From positions 4,402,001 to 4,466,000 of the forward strand of contig BRXU01000001.1 of the NCBI GenBank assembly GCA_030267565.1: 64,000 bases of DNA, in the 5' to 3' direction. Made by a program: the position numbers and the translations under genes. How positions within the stretch are numbered: the stretch's first letter is position 1; each line of letters opens with the position of its first letter. A model generated the notes under the pieces. It made no database searches. It was not told the DNA's origin and worked only from the letters and a program-made list of their open reading frames with translations. The DNA comes from Pleodorina starrii (taxonomy: Eukaryota > Chlorophyta > Chlorophyceae > Chlamydomonadales > Volvocaceae). Positions 48,401 to 60,400 of this stretch are shown piece by piece.

Positions 48401-51400
48401 GCCCAAGCCGCTACCACCATCGGCTGGTGTTCTGCAAGAAAGCGCGGCTACGCCGCCAAGCGTCCCCGCCAGAGGTGCTCACCTGGAGCTCCTCGATGTC
48501 GGATTCGCGCCGCTCGTAGGCCTGCGTGTATGGATGAACCATGGGTCGGTCACCACCACCCATCACTACCCCGATCTCTAGAGCGACGACAAGGACGCAC
48601 ATCCAGAGCCACTGTTGTGACTGTCGCTACGGTGGGCACCAGAGCCTCATCCGGAGGGGAGAGTCGGGCGGCCTGCAGCTGGTTATGTGCATTGCAGCTG
48701 AGACGCCATGGCGAGACGCCCTGGAAAGACGAAAAGGCCGCGTACCTGCTTGGACCGCAGCGCCGCCTCCTGCAGGCGGAACATCTCATGCGACTGTGCG
48801 ACCAGCTGGGCAGACAGGCGGGCCACCTCCATGCCCAACCCGCCAGCCACGGAACCAGCTCCAGCCCCGCCGGCGCCGTCCGCAGCGCATCCGCTCTGCG
48901 GCGAAACAGCAGACAACAACAAACAAAAGGAGGTCACAAAACGTCTGCAAGGTGAGGCCGATCTTATCGATCCTGGGCTCCAATCATTCGGGAGTTTGCG
49001 TGCCATGTTTTTGTACCGCGCCGTGCCGTACCTGCTGGCTGAGAGCCTGCTCTGCCGCGTCCTCCGCGGCGCGCAGCGCGCCTTGCAGGTTTGCGACCAG
49101 CTGCGTCGACGCGTCGCCCCGGTGCTTGGCCGCCGCCAGCGACGCCAGCAGCTGCGACTCGGACAGCTTGAGCGCGCATACCTGCAAAACAGAGCACGCC
49201 GCCGTGGCATGGCAGGGCCATGCGTGGCGCTTACAGACGGGACGCAGTAAGCCAAGCCGCCCTGGACAACATCGTGCGGCTGCGGGACCAGCAGCCGACC
49301 GGTGTCGGCTACCCCCCGTCCCTAGAGGGTAGGGCCGCAATGAGCATATGACATCGGCGGGAGGGATGGAGCTGGCGCGGGTCTTACCTCCCGCGCTAGC
49401 GTCATGACCTTATCCCGGACGTCGGGCTTGGCGACGAGGGTGGCGACCTGGGCGTCGAAGTACTGCCGAATGGACAGATCGCGCTGCGCCAGTGCAGCCT
49501 CAGCGCCCATATTCAGAGCCTGCACAGCCAAAACGCGAAGGAACGAACGAGCACCAAGAATGACGCTCGCGGCAAAGCGCAGGCATCCTTGGGGTCCTGG
49601 CAAGGCACTTGCGCCGTCCAGGCTGTCCGAGCCATGCAGGCGAGTCTGCCGGCGTGCCCGTCCCAAGCTGCACGAGTCCGCTGTCATGAAGGGTTTGACA
49701 GTGTGGAAACCAACCGAAAAATTGCCATGCCACGCGTTGAGGAGCTACGGTTGCGCCTTGAGACTGGTCGGCAAAGCCATTCGCACCTCCGTGGAGCCTG
49801 CGGCCTCCATTTCCGCCGCCGCAAGCCGGGCCTGCAGGTCCTTTCGCTCCGCTCCCGCCGCCACCGCCTGGCGCTGCAGCGCCGCAGCCGCAGCGCGGGC
49901 AGCAGCCAAAGCCGCGTCCGCGCCGGCAGCCTGGACCGCAGAAAGAGAGAGAGAGGGAGCGGATGGGGACAGAGTCAAGTGCGGCCCTTGCGGGTCCTCC
50001 CCCGCAGCACACCCTGCCCCCGCCAAGCCGCCGCCGTCGCACCTGAGACGTGGCCACCACAAGCTTGGCCGTCGTAGCCTGCGTGTGCAGGGCGGTCCGC
50101 AGGCGCAATGCTGTAAGCCCAAGGACTTAACTGAGACCCACAGTACGGGCGTGTATGCACATGATGCCCGGCGCGCGAACAAGCACGTCCACACACGCGG
50201 GAAGAGAGCGTGGGTAGAGGGAGCAGCATGCAGGGCGTGGTGGCGTCAGAATCGCGGCGAATGCCCGCGGCGGCTGCGCGCGCAGGAAGCGCACACCTGC
50301 AGTCGCTCGTTCAGCGCCGAAACCTGCTTGTCCTGCAGCGCGACCTGCTCCAGTGCGTGCACCGCCGCCTCCTCGCTGCGCCGGGCCATGGCGCGCTCCA
50401 GCTGCTGCACCCTCGCCTGCGGAGACGCGATAAGGCGATAAGGCGACGAGGACAAGGCGCGCGTCACAACTCAGCGTAGGGGCGCTGCAACGCGGATGGT
50501 GCGCCTTTTTTTCAAAGATGCGCAGGCAGGGCGCGCAAGCGCAGCTAATGAGGCGTTCCCTGACAAGCCAGCGTAAAGCACCCGCGTGCCCGTGGGCTTG
50601 CCGCTGGGTTGGCCATTGCTCCCTCTCTGTGGTTGGGGGCGTCCACGCGCGCCGCCGTCCGGCGTTCATGCAGGCCCCAGGGCAGTGCCGGATATCGTGG
50701 TGCCACCCGATCGTGTCCAAGCCCCAGGGCCCCCGACCGCCAGTTCCCCCCTCCGGAGCCTCCTGGGCACCTGACCTCAACCCGACTCGACGTGACCCTC
50801 CCTACCTGCACGGGCCCGCAGGCCGGCACCGCAGGCTTCTGGGGTTGGGCCTTTGCGCCCGTTGCGCGCATCCCAAGACCCCCGCGTATGGGGCGCCTCA
50901 TCATATGAGACACGCATCCTACCGTACCTGCGCAACCTGCCACTCGCCCGTGCGCTGCTCCAGGGCCCACTGCAGGCGGTGGACTCGTGCCCAGGCCCAG
51001 CGGCTCTCCGTTCGGTACAGCCGGGCGTCGGTGGACGCGGCCAAGTACTCCCGCTCCGAATCCAGGACGAGCGCCTGCACACGCGACCGGCCAGCCCAGC
51101 GTGACAGTGATTGGGCTGCTGTGCATTACGTTGACAAACCGCGAGCGAGCCTATCCCCCCGCCTCGCGGGATGGGCGGGTTACAGGGCGCGGCTGGGCGG
51201 CATGGTTTTTGGGTGTCAGCAGCCAGTGAGCCGCCCGCGTATACCTTCAGCCGGTGCATGGTGCTGATGAGCCAGCTGGCAGCGGAGCCGGCTGGCTCCG
51301 GGGGGGATGTGGAGGGCTCGTCCGGGGCGCCTGAGGCCGCAGCGCTGGCTGTGACGGCGGGCGCCTGCTGCTGGCTCCGCGACTCGACAAACGCAAGCAG

Positions 51401-54400
51401 CTCGTCCAACGAGGCCTGTGCAAGGAAAAGAGAGAAGACAGAGGAGACGGGGCCAGAGCTGCCAAATGTTAAGGGTAGCAAGAGGGCTTCGGCTGCGACA
51501 GTAACAGGTGCCGTCTGCACCGGCGATCCTTCGGGTCCACTGTAAGTCATTTGTTTGAAAGTACACGGGTTAAGGTGCGCTCCGATCCGCGCCAGCGGCC
51601 GCATCACCGGTGCCAATCTTCGCACCTGGAAGCGCTCCAGGCGCACCGCCTGGGAGCTGGCCGCCGCAGCCGCGCTGCTCTCCGCCCGGGCTTGCCGCGT
51701 GGCGGCCGCCGCCTCCTCTCGCTCCCTGCGCAACGCGGGAAAACGCGGTGCGCGCAATCGCCAGGGCCGTGATGGTAACGACACGGGGCGACGGTAACAC
51801 CCACCCTCCCAAGAGCAAACACACAGCCCGGCCTCATTAGACGGCAGGATTGGGCGGAAGTTTGCACAGGCCTGGCACGGACCTCCGCCGACGCGCAGCG
51901 CACCTCGCGAGCTGCTCCGCGTGGCGCGACTGTGTTTCGTTGAGGGCCCTGCGCAGGGCCTCCACCTCGCCCTCCAGGGAAGTCACCCGCTGCTCCCGGT
52001 CGTCGAGCTCCCGGGCTGCGCGCAGCGCGGCCGCATCCCTGCGCGGTGCGGTGCGGTGCCAGCACGGGTGTCAGCGCGGTGCAGATCACAACACCAGGAA
52101 GCGTCAGCGTCGTGTTGTCGTAGACACAACACCCGGGTTGGTTGATGTGCAGCATGGATGGAAAAGGCTACGCAGGCGCCCGGCACATCGGCAGCATTCG
52201 GAAGCATCCGGAAAGTGCCGCATCTGGCAGCGCGCCGCCGCTGGCAAGGGGCTAGGCCCCTTGCTCGCCCGCACAAGCCCAGCGGCACACACACACACAC
52301 ACACACACAGCAGCGAGGAAACGCGCCACCGGAACACGGCTGCAGCTGCCAAACGCCTTCGCGTTTTCCGCGCCGCGGCGACCGCGATACATCTGCCATC
52401 TGCCACCCGCCGCCACACAACCGCACCTGGTCCTCACGTCCGACCTCGCCGCCGCCAGCTCGCCCTCCAGTACCAGCCGGTTGGACGTCGCGGCCGCTAG
52501 CTGTTGCTCCAGCCGCGCCACCTGCTGGCTCAGCTCCGAAACCTCCGACTGCAGCTGCTGGGCGACGGAGCTGCTGGCCTCGGCGTCCGCCTGAGCAGGA
52601 GGAGGCATGGCGCCCGGGAGGGCACCCAGCAGGCAGGAGACGCGCTTGAAGAGGAGGGCGAGGACGACATACAGGAGGTGGGTCACATGCCCAAACCTAA
52701 GCAGTCCAACAAGCGGGCTTTGCAGAAGTATTTTCCCCGCCAAAGGAGCCTGACGCTAAGCCAATTGCCCCGTCCGGTGAACGCTGTGTGGTGTGAAAAC
52801 GGACTTGCGTGTGAGCTGCTGTGTATGTGTATGTGCAAAAGCACGTGCGCCTTACTTACCAGCAGTCCCTGCGCCCGCTGCTCCGCCAGGCTCTCCCTGC
52901 TAATCAGCGCCGAGAGCTGCGCCGTCAGCGACACGATGCGCTGCTCGCGCTCGCCGGAGTTGCCAGCCTGCAGGAGCGCCCGGATTTTGCCGGTCGACGA
53001 ACAACAACAACAACAACATATCAGGCGGAATACGGGTTGGTCAGGTCCACAGAGGTGAAACGTGACAACAGTCATTGCAACACTCGTAGCACCGCTAGTA
53101 CACGGCATGCTTCCCTGCGAGCTCGACTCAGCAGCGTGAGAGTGGAGGCGCGTCCGGGGCCGGTTTATGGGCGCACCGGCAACACATCCGCCACGACCGG
53201 CAACACATCCGCTATGACGATGACGACACACCCATCCGCAAGCGACGGACATCCGCGGCACGCACGGCTTACCTGCAGTACCTCAATCGTCTCCATCATG
53301 ATGGTCAGCTGCGAGCGCCTCTCCTGGGCCTCCTGCTTCGCCATCTCCGCAGACCTGCAGTACCAGCAACCCACACCAGGCGTCAATCACACAGCCGCGC
53401 TGCTAGGGCAGATTCCAACACCCAACGACCCACGGATCAGGTACCATGCCCGCGCGTCGCGTCAGGCGCCAGGCCATACCGCACGGTACAGCGCAGCTTT
53501 CCGTATTAATCCAGTCGCGGCTTAGGGGTCAAGACCGGCGCGTGCCCTGCATCCTGGCTAGCTCCCGGGTTGCAGTACACGGGCTTCAATCCGGCTGCTA
53601 CAGCGAGCCCCCCGCACCTTCTCGCCTGCCGCGCCGCCTCCTCCGCAGCCCGCTTCTCCTCGCGGCTCTTGATACGCACCTGCCGTACCTCCGCAGACTG
53701 GGACTCAAGCTCCGCCTGCGCAGCAGCAGCAGCAGCAGCAGCGGCAGCGCAGCACCAGCACTCGCCTGGAAACCGGCCGGCGCCAACAGACACACGCGGG
53801 GCATCCCGGTGGGTGGAAAGAGACTTACCCGTGCTTCCCCAAGCTCCGCCCGCAAGTTGCCCAGCTGCGTGTCGAGCTCCCGCGCCCTCGCCTCCGCGTC
53901 ATCCGCGGCCCGCTGAGCTTCCGCCGCGCGGCGGCTCAGCAGCGCTACCTCCTTACTCATCGCGCCACGAACCTGCGCATCGCAGGGATGGGAGCACCGT
54001 TGCCCTGCCTTCAGGACGGAGAGTTCAAAAGTGGATTTTAACAACACTGGTCGGGACAGCAAGACCAACGGAACGGGCTGGACCCCGGCATGGCGGGCCG
54101 AACCCCGCTCCTCAACCACATTTTACCCACCTCTACCGCCTTGCGAGAGGCGGCGTCCTCCTTGGCTGCGACGTCCCGCTCGCACGCCGCCAGGCGCTCC
54201 GACGCGACGTCGACCTCCCTGGCCTTCTCCCCCAGCTGTTGCTGCAGGCGCAGCAGCTCCAGCTCACAAGACGATTTGGCGTCCCTGCGGAAAGCGGGCG
54301 GAGGAGGGAGCGTGCAGTGGCGTGGTTTCAACGTAGTACGCTTTTACACAGCCTTTGACCCGCGCAACGTGGTTTGCGTCTTGCGCTGTAGGAACGGAAT

Positions 54401-57400
54401 CCGCTCTCCTTTCCCGCGGCTGCCACATCTTGGAGCCACCCCCTCCCCCCCTCAACCCGCTTGCCAGCAGTTGACCACCACTCCGTAGGAGCGAACCCAG
54501 CCAGACAGACCCTTGGCCAATTCGAAAGAGAGGCGAACCCAGCCGCATCCTTGACCGATGCGGCGGCAGCAAACCCAGCCAGACCCACGGGCCACCTGCT
54601 TCCCCCCCCCCCCGCCAACCTGCCTGCATACGCGCAGCTCGGCCTCCGTAGCGCCCAACCGGCGCTGGACTTCCGCGTACTGCAGGTGCAGGTGCTGCTT
54701 GGGGTCGGGCATCGCCTGAAATCACGCGCAACACCTCTCATCTCGTCAGGAGCTCACGGCGGAGAGGGGACGCGTTGACATCGGGCGCGCGCGCGGGAGA
54801 TCCGCAGGACACTGACGGCACGACGCCGAAGCGCGCGGCGTGGTGCACAGAGATACACACACACACACGTCGGGGCTGGGTTAGCAGCCCCTGGCCAGCG
54901 TCAGGGCCCGGTCAGATACTGTAACGACACACACTCACACACATACACACACATACACACACCTGCTTCAGCGTGTTGAGCTCCGCTTGTAGATCCGCCG
55001 CATCCGCTTGAGCCCGCTCGGCCACGTCCACCAACCGGGCGATGACCTGGCCAAAGCGGAAAGCGCAACCCTCTCCCCTCGTCAGAAGAATACGTGGGAA
55101 GCGTGGTTTGGTACATTGGTAGTTCGACTAAAACGTGAATGCGTTCAGAGGAAATATACGCGTCTTCGGTCAAACTACAGAATGCAGATCTGCGGATTCT
55201 TGATTCCGCCCCCACGTTGCCACAGTCGGATGGGCAATGGTCGTGATGTGATGTGCACCGGTAAAGCTGTGCCCTGCACCCGGGGGCACCGTGCCGCTCT
55301 TGGGCAGCGGCCCGCAGCGCGCCCCGCACCTGCTGCCGCCTCTCCAGCTCCATGGCTTGCTGCCCCAGCCGCTCCTCCAGCTGATGACTCAGGGAGCCGT
55401 GACCGCCAGCAGAGGCGGCGCCGGCGCGGCTCCCCCGCCCGCAAGCTGCACCTGCTCGCACCAGACATGGAACAAACATCTCATAAGCATACAGTACCGT
55501 ATACAGAGCATGGCGTTACGTGGCGAGCTGAAGAGGATGCAGGCGCAGGCACGGTTTAAGGAGGGCGGCGGCGCGGTGGGTGCGCCCGCCTTCTCCACGG
55601 GAGAAGGCAGGGACTCGGCGGCTGGTGGCGGCAAGCGGCGGCAGGCGCCGGCAGGCCTTACCGTTATCGGCTGGGCCAGCGCCTCCGAGCTCCAGCAGCA
55701 GTCCGCCGTAGACACGAGCCTCCCGCAGGGCTTGTTCGCAGTCCCGGAGCTGCAGCCTGCGAGGCGCCAGGAAAACACACCACACTTCACTTCCTACGGC
55801 GCGCTCACCGCTTGGCTCCCCACATCCCACTGGCCAACACACACACGGGTAGTCTGTTCGGAAGTTTTCGCCCCTAGGGCCTCGGGGGCGGTTGCCCCAG
55901 CGACTGTCCAAGCGTCTCGGAAAGGACGGGACGGGCGCTGGGGGCGGTAGTCGCCCCCCTTGCCGCCCCACGCCGCCCCCACCGCGCGCTCGTTTTCTTT
56001 CTGCTGGCGATATCAGGTAATCCTCAGGTAATATCCCAGGTAACTGCGTTGCGTTCCCTCGTCCCGGGCCGTTTTAATTACCCCCCACCTGAGCTCCGCC
56101 GCCTGCGCGTTTGACCTCTGCGCCGCCTGCTGCGCCAACGCCAGCTCCGACCGCAGGCGACACTCCCGCCGCGTCGCGGCGTCGCCCTCCGCCAGCGAGC
56201 GCGCCATGGCCTGCGCCGCGTCGCCGCCGCGGGCGCTGAGCCGCGCGACAGCCTCCTCCAGGTTGCGGATGCGGAGGGAGCCCTCCTCGCGGGCGGTCCG
56301 CAGCTGCAGCAGGGCGGGAAACAACAAGTCAACAACACGACTCGACTCGACTCGACGGCAGCCAAATGGAGCACAGGAGCAGAGAGGAGGCCGCCGCTGC
56401 ACGATGGCGCGCTTCTTGCGGCATCCAGCCTGTCCGCAACGCGCATCAGGCAGGCGGGGGAGGTGCGGGTGGCCCGAGCGTCTCCCGACCATGGGCAATG
56501 GAGTGACGAGAGGGGGTCGTCAAGGTTGGCCCGTCATCCCTCTTCCCGACGCCGGGCCCGGGCCGGCGGAACTCGCGCGTCCTCGAAACCGACTAAAAGA
56601 CCGGCGCGACGCTTGAGTTGACATGGAGGAAGGCCATAAGGTCACACACAGCCCCGCCCCGTCCCGTCCCGCCCAGCCCGTCCCGTCCCGTCCCGTCCCG
56701 TCCCGCCCAGCCCAGCCCAGCCCAGCCCAGCAGCCCAGCCCCGTCCAGCCCAGCCGGGCCCCACCTCAGCCTCCAGTCGGTCTCGCTCCCACTCCGCCTC
56801 CCGCCGCACGCGCGCCGCCTCCTCGCCCGCGTCCGCCGCCGCCTTGAGCGCGGCCAGCAGGCGGTCCTGCATCACCGCCACCGCCGTCTCCGCCGTATCC
56901 ACAGCCGTCTCAAGCTCCCGCTCGCGGCTGAGCGCCGCCGCGGCGGCGGAGGACCTGCCACCCTGCTGCCGGCCCGGGGGGGCGCCAAAGCCACTGCCGC
57001 TCGGCCCGTCCCTTGAGGCAGCGCCCGTAGCCTCCAGCTCGCGCGCTCTGTCTTCGGGGCTGGCCGTCGGAAGCGGTGCTTTCTGGGACAGCGCGGCCAT
57101 GTACTCCTGTCCCAGCAGCACGTGCAGTACCTGCAAGGCACACGGGCGTGCCGGGGTGTGGGTTGGGCAGGGGCCATTCCACGTGCGTGTCTTGGAGGTG
57201 CGCCGGAGGACGGGCGCGGCTGTGGGGCGCGACATTGGGCTGCTTACCTCGGGTTGCGTGGCGGCCAAGTGCTCCGCAAGGCGCTGGAGACGCTCCTGGA
57301 GGCCGGCAACTTCGGATGTGTGGAGCTCCTGGATGGCAAGTGAACAGGGCGTGAGGCTGTGAGGGATCCCCGCACGCCGGGACGCTGACCTCGGAACCAA

Positions 57401-60400
57401 TCAACCCAGACGTGACCAATCGGACGGACGGACGACCCACGAATATAAGGCTAACCATGAAACCATCCATAGCTGCTGCGGTGGCGCACCTGAAGCTGCC
57501 CGAGCTTCGCCTTGGCGGTGTCTATCTCAGCACGGGCTACCTGCGCAAAACGAAAGCGCCCTGCTCAGGTCCGACAGCCCTCAACGGATGCACAGGCCGT
57601 GGGGCAGTGCCCGCAGGCAGGCGTGTGGCCGGGAGCCCCGCCCCCCCGGGACCTGGCGCCTGGCAAAACGGTTACCTGCTCGGCCTGCACCAGGTCACTG
57701 ATGCGGCTGTTCAGCCGGGCGGCTGCACCGCGGGCGCTGTCAAGCTCCTGCTGCAGCCGCTGGTGCTCCAGCGCCGACCCCACCATCGTGCGCTGCGCGG
57801 CCTCCAGCTCCTGCTCGCCTGGGGATTCAAGAGCATAACAGATCGAACGGAACCGAAAATGGGCCGGGGCATTACACTTTTGACAGTGCGTTTATCGGTG
57901 GGCGGGACGATGGGGCGATCCACAAGGCGCGAGATACGGGATTGGGGCCAGTGGTTCGCGGAGAGGGGGCACTGGGCGAGAGGGTGCGCGTCAAGGGCGC
58001 CGGTGCCTGGCCGGGCGCAAAGCAGCTTGGTGCGAGACACAGGAGGCCTCCCGTGGAGCTGAGAGCCAACGTATGCGGAGGTGCAGGCAATGTGACACGA
58101 GACGGGGCAGTGGTTCACCCCTCGTGGTACAACGCACCCTTGCCAGCGGTCTTCTGCGCCACCGCGGCGCGCGCCTCCATCAGCGCAAGCCGCTCCTGCG
58201 CGGCGCGCAGCGCGGCCTCGCTCTTGGCCAGCTGCCTCCGCATGGCCTCAACGACCTGGGCGCCCTGAGAGTCGACGTCGACGTCGCATGCCGCATCGCG
58301 CTCCAGGGACCGCGACCGGCCCCGGCCGGCCTGCTGTGGCTGCTGCTTCTGTCGGCCCCGAACCGGGGACGCAGGGGCCTCTGAAGACCGCGCCCTTCCA
58401 AGCCTCGACGGCGACGATGCGGCGGGCGGCGCGGCCGCGCCCTTGGCGGCTGCGCCCTGCGCCCCCGTCCCCGCCGTGGCCGCAACGAGGCGCGCCTTGA
58501 GCACCTCCACCTGCGACGCCAGCTCCGCGACCTCCACGTCCCGATCCGAAACCAACATCCGCAGGCGATCCAGCTCGACCTGCTCCCACGCGCGCTCTGC
58601 GCGCGCACAGGCGGGTAACAGAGCCCGCGGGAGCGGGTTAGGAGTTGACCCGTGGACGCCGCCCGCACTAGGCTATCGGCTTTCGTAGGAACGCCGGAGA
58701 TCAGGAGCAAGCCCCAAGGCCCTAATCCTGCACGCGTGGTGGCAGGCCGGGCCAACTGACGTCAAGACGGAACAGCTCACGCGCGCCCACCTCTGCTGTG
58801 ACGGTTGGCAGCCGCCAGCTGCGACCGCAGAGCGTCAAGCTTCGCCTCCAAATCCATTCGGCTGCGAGGATCGGCGGCGGGCTTCGGATCCGCTGGCCGA
58901 GCACCTGCGTGAATGGATGGATGTTTGCAAGGCAGCCGCCCAGCGGCCCCAGGGCGGCGTTACCGCATCTCCATGCTCTCCGATGGATGGCCCGACACAA
59001 CCCATGCGCATGGGAACACAGCCTTACCTGCGCCCGGGCCCTTGGCCGCGCCTGCCGTCGATGCGCTGTGGCTCTGCGACCGGGAGAGCTCCTGTGCCAG
59101 CCCGGAGACTCGGGCCTCCAGCTCGGCAACCTGCGGCGAAGGCAAAGGCGACAGCAGCAGACGGGAGCTTTTGCTCAATTCCTCGGATGAGGCGTTTCTT
59201 GGGGTAAGGTCTGTTGCACACGCGCCTGGGTCTGAAGCATACCCCCTCCCAGACACAGACGCAGTTCCATAACGCCTTCGACGGGCGGCGGCGCCGGCTG
59301 TCATGGCATGGCATGTCATGGCGCCCTTGCAAGCAGCACCGACCGCCAGGCCCGTGTTCCACGTCGTTGCGGCATTGCCCAGGGCAGCTCACCTGCATGC
59401 GGTGCGTGTTCTCCAAGAGGTGAATCGCGTCGGCATTCTGTCCCTGGAACCCGGCGCACATGACTCGTAGCTCCTGAGGGCGTGGGCATACGGGGGCCAC
59501 GGCGCACAGGCCAGGGGATGCAGATGCGTAAAGCCGCAAGGGAGCCGTCTCTACGAGACCTTGCAAGGATTGACGGTGCGGCTCAAGGCCGGCCAGGTAC
59601 CGGTCGGGTACAGGGGCAGCCGCTCACCTCTGCGGTTGTGAAAGCCGCGTCCGGGTGCTCCCCACGGCGCTGCGGCACCTGGCGCCGAATGTCCTCTGCC
59701 GCCGCCAGCAGCCGCTCAGCCTCCGCGGCGCGCGCCTCCGCGAGCGCGGCGCGGTCCTGCACCGCCGCCAGCTCCACGCCTAGGAAGTCGCCCGCTGCCA
59801 GTCGGGATTCCAGATCCGCCTTACAGAAAGGGTAAGAAGAAAGGACAGAGGGGGGCGTTGGAATGGACGGAGGGGGACGTGAGGACTTGCAGCTTTTCGG
59901 GTGCGAGGAGAGGTCCAGTTGTGAGGCGCCACCCATCATCCAGGGAGCAGCCCTGGCCTGGCCGGGTACAAAACTTACGATGATGCTGTCGGCCTGCTGT
60001 CGGTCGCGTTGCGCCATCTCCACCAACGCCTCCTTCTGCTGAACCAAGCCAATGACCTGTGCCGCCGCAAGCGGGTGGGAAAAGGGTGCAAGGGAAAGAC
60101 CGGTAGACCCCAGGACGCGGGACAGGCGTCGTCGCCAAGAGCACACCCTACTCAAGAGCACAGAGCCTACTGCCCAAAGCTGTAAGCCTGTTGAGGTCCT
60201 GCCGATGACTCATCTCTTGTACAGTTTTCGGACAGTTTTCGGGCGTGGCGTCGGGCCTGGGCCGGCTGTGACGCGGGTGGGTGGAAGAGGCGCGCACGCC
60301 CGAGCGCCGAGCCCCATGGCATGCAGGCGCAGGCGCCCCACCTGGGTTTCGGCCGCCTGGACTCGCTCCTGCAGCTCCGACACGCGCGCGCGGAGCTCCT

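Larger units (their letters stand above)
46169..55756 (-). other. Giant coiled-coil gene, central segment (27 exons)
   Basis: Exons 5' to 3': 55756-55662, 55451-55330, 55046-54963, 54715-54624, 54284-54131, 53972-53829, 53715-53618, 53354-53273, 52967-52860, 52590-52427, 52038-51904, 51725-51626, 51415-51245, 51074-50928, 50416-50297, 50078-50043, 49930-49787, 49519-49388, 49181-49032, 48895-48746, 48521-48483, 48287-48147, 48001-47965, 47777-47686, 47478-47386, 46748-46528, 46333-46169. Nearly all is coiled coil. The exon 54715-54624 uses a GC donor (AG/gcaggt), confirmed by phase. From 51415 to 48147 ten exons in a row start and end in phase 0. The 36-base exon 50078-50043 is the weakest call. 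Confidence 0.75.
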
